Below are positions 19,498 through 20,027 of a DNA stretch of 20,027 bases, one piece after another. The DNA lies in the NCBI GenBank assembly GCA_046154545.1, contig JBJXGC010000086.1, forward strand, positions 1-20,027, in the 5' to 3' direction. A program made the position numbers and the translations under genes. Source of the stretch: JBJXGC01 sp046154545. Its GTDB lineage: Bacteria > Chloroflexota > Dehalococcoidia > Tepidiformales > Tepidiformaceae. Every line of letters starts with the position of its first letter. Position 1 is the first letter of the stretch. Below the pieces are notes generated by a model. The model saw only the letters and a program-made list of their open reading frames with translations, was not told where the DNA came from and did not search any database.

Positions 19498-20027
<530 letters not shown>

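Overview
The window is about 20 kb of GC-rich (roughly two-thirds G+C) bacterial chromosome. The suggested source is a Chloroflexota lineage (Dehalococcoidia/Tepidiforma-like). This is an inference from several traits taken together: two LLM-class F420-dependent oxidoreductases, an archaeal-type class I aldolase, a FliA/WhiG-type sigma factor, a DUF433/DUF5615 toxin-antitoxin pair, and Rhs fragments carrying a TTNFTWDVNAG signature. There are no rRNA, tRNA, CRISPR or complete insertion sequences that I can support.

Layout. 1-2204: a possible gene start leaving the left edge, an HSL-type alpha/beta hydrolase and an F420-dependent oxidoreductase. 2205-3742: a visibly more AT-rich patch made of decayed Rhs C-terminal modules. 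It holds a cut coding fragment overlapping (GTGA) a PH-like small protein, an rhs core fragment with a novel tip overlapping (ATGA) a three-helix membrane protein, and a third rhs core scrap with compensating frameshifts. 3743-6297: a compact operon of an APH-fold phosphotransferase, a small helical protein (ATGA overlap) and a CrtC/AttH-like beta-barrel protein. 6430-8773: a nitroreductase, a DUF433/DUF5615 toxin-antitoxin pair and a second F420-dependent oxidoreductase. 8856-9606: a HIT protein on the minus strand, diverging from a 99-residue protein built from two tandem copies of an unrecognised 42-45-residue motif. 9887-12163 (minus): two paralogous ferritin-like proteins; the upstream one keeps a full diiron ligand set, the downstream one has lost all four aligned carboxylates. 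12270-15402 (minus): smpB, a CtpA-type S41 protease and a beta-propeller protein. 15705-17517: a FliA/WhiG-type sigma factor with a terminator, then an OmpR-type regulator whose receiver lacks the phosphorylation residues. 17639-19484: an AraC-type regulator and two VOC/PhnB-like proteins. The right edge cuts the 5' part of an FbaB-type class I fructose-bisphosphate aldolase on the minus strand.

Regulation. Several genes have a TAnnnT -10 element ending 6-9 bases before the start codon with no Shine-Dalgarno, which suggests leaderless mRNAs (3743, 7079, 15402 minus, 17639). Others have clear AGGAGG-type sites. The least ordinary items are the Rhs module graveyard, the duplicated small protein, the ferritin-like pair with a ligand-less partner, and the phosphorylation-independent regulator.
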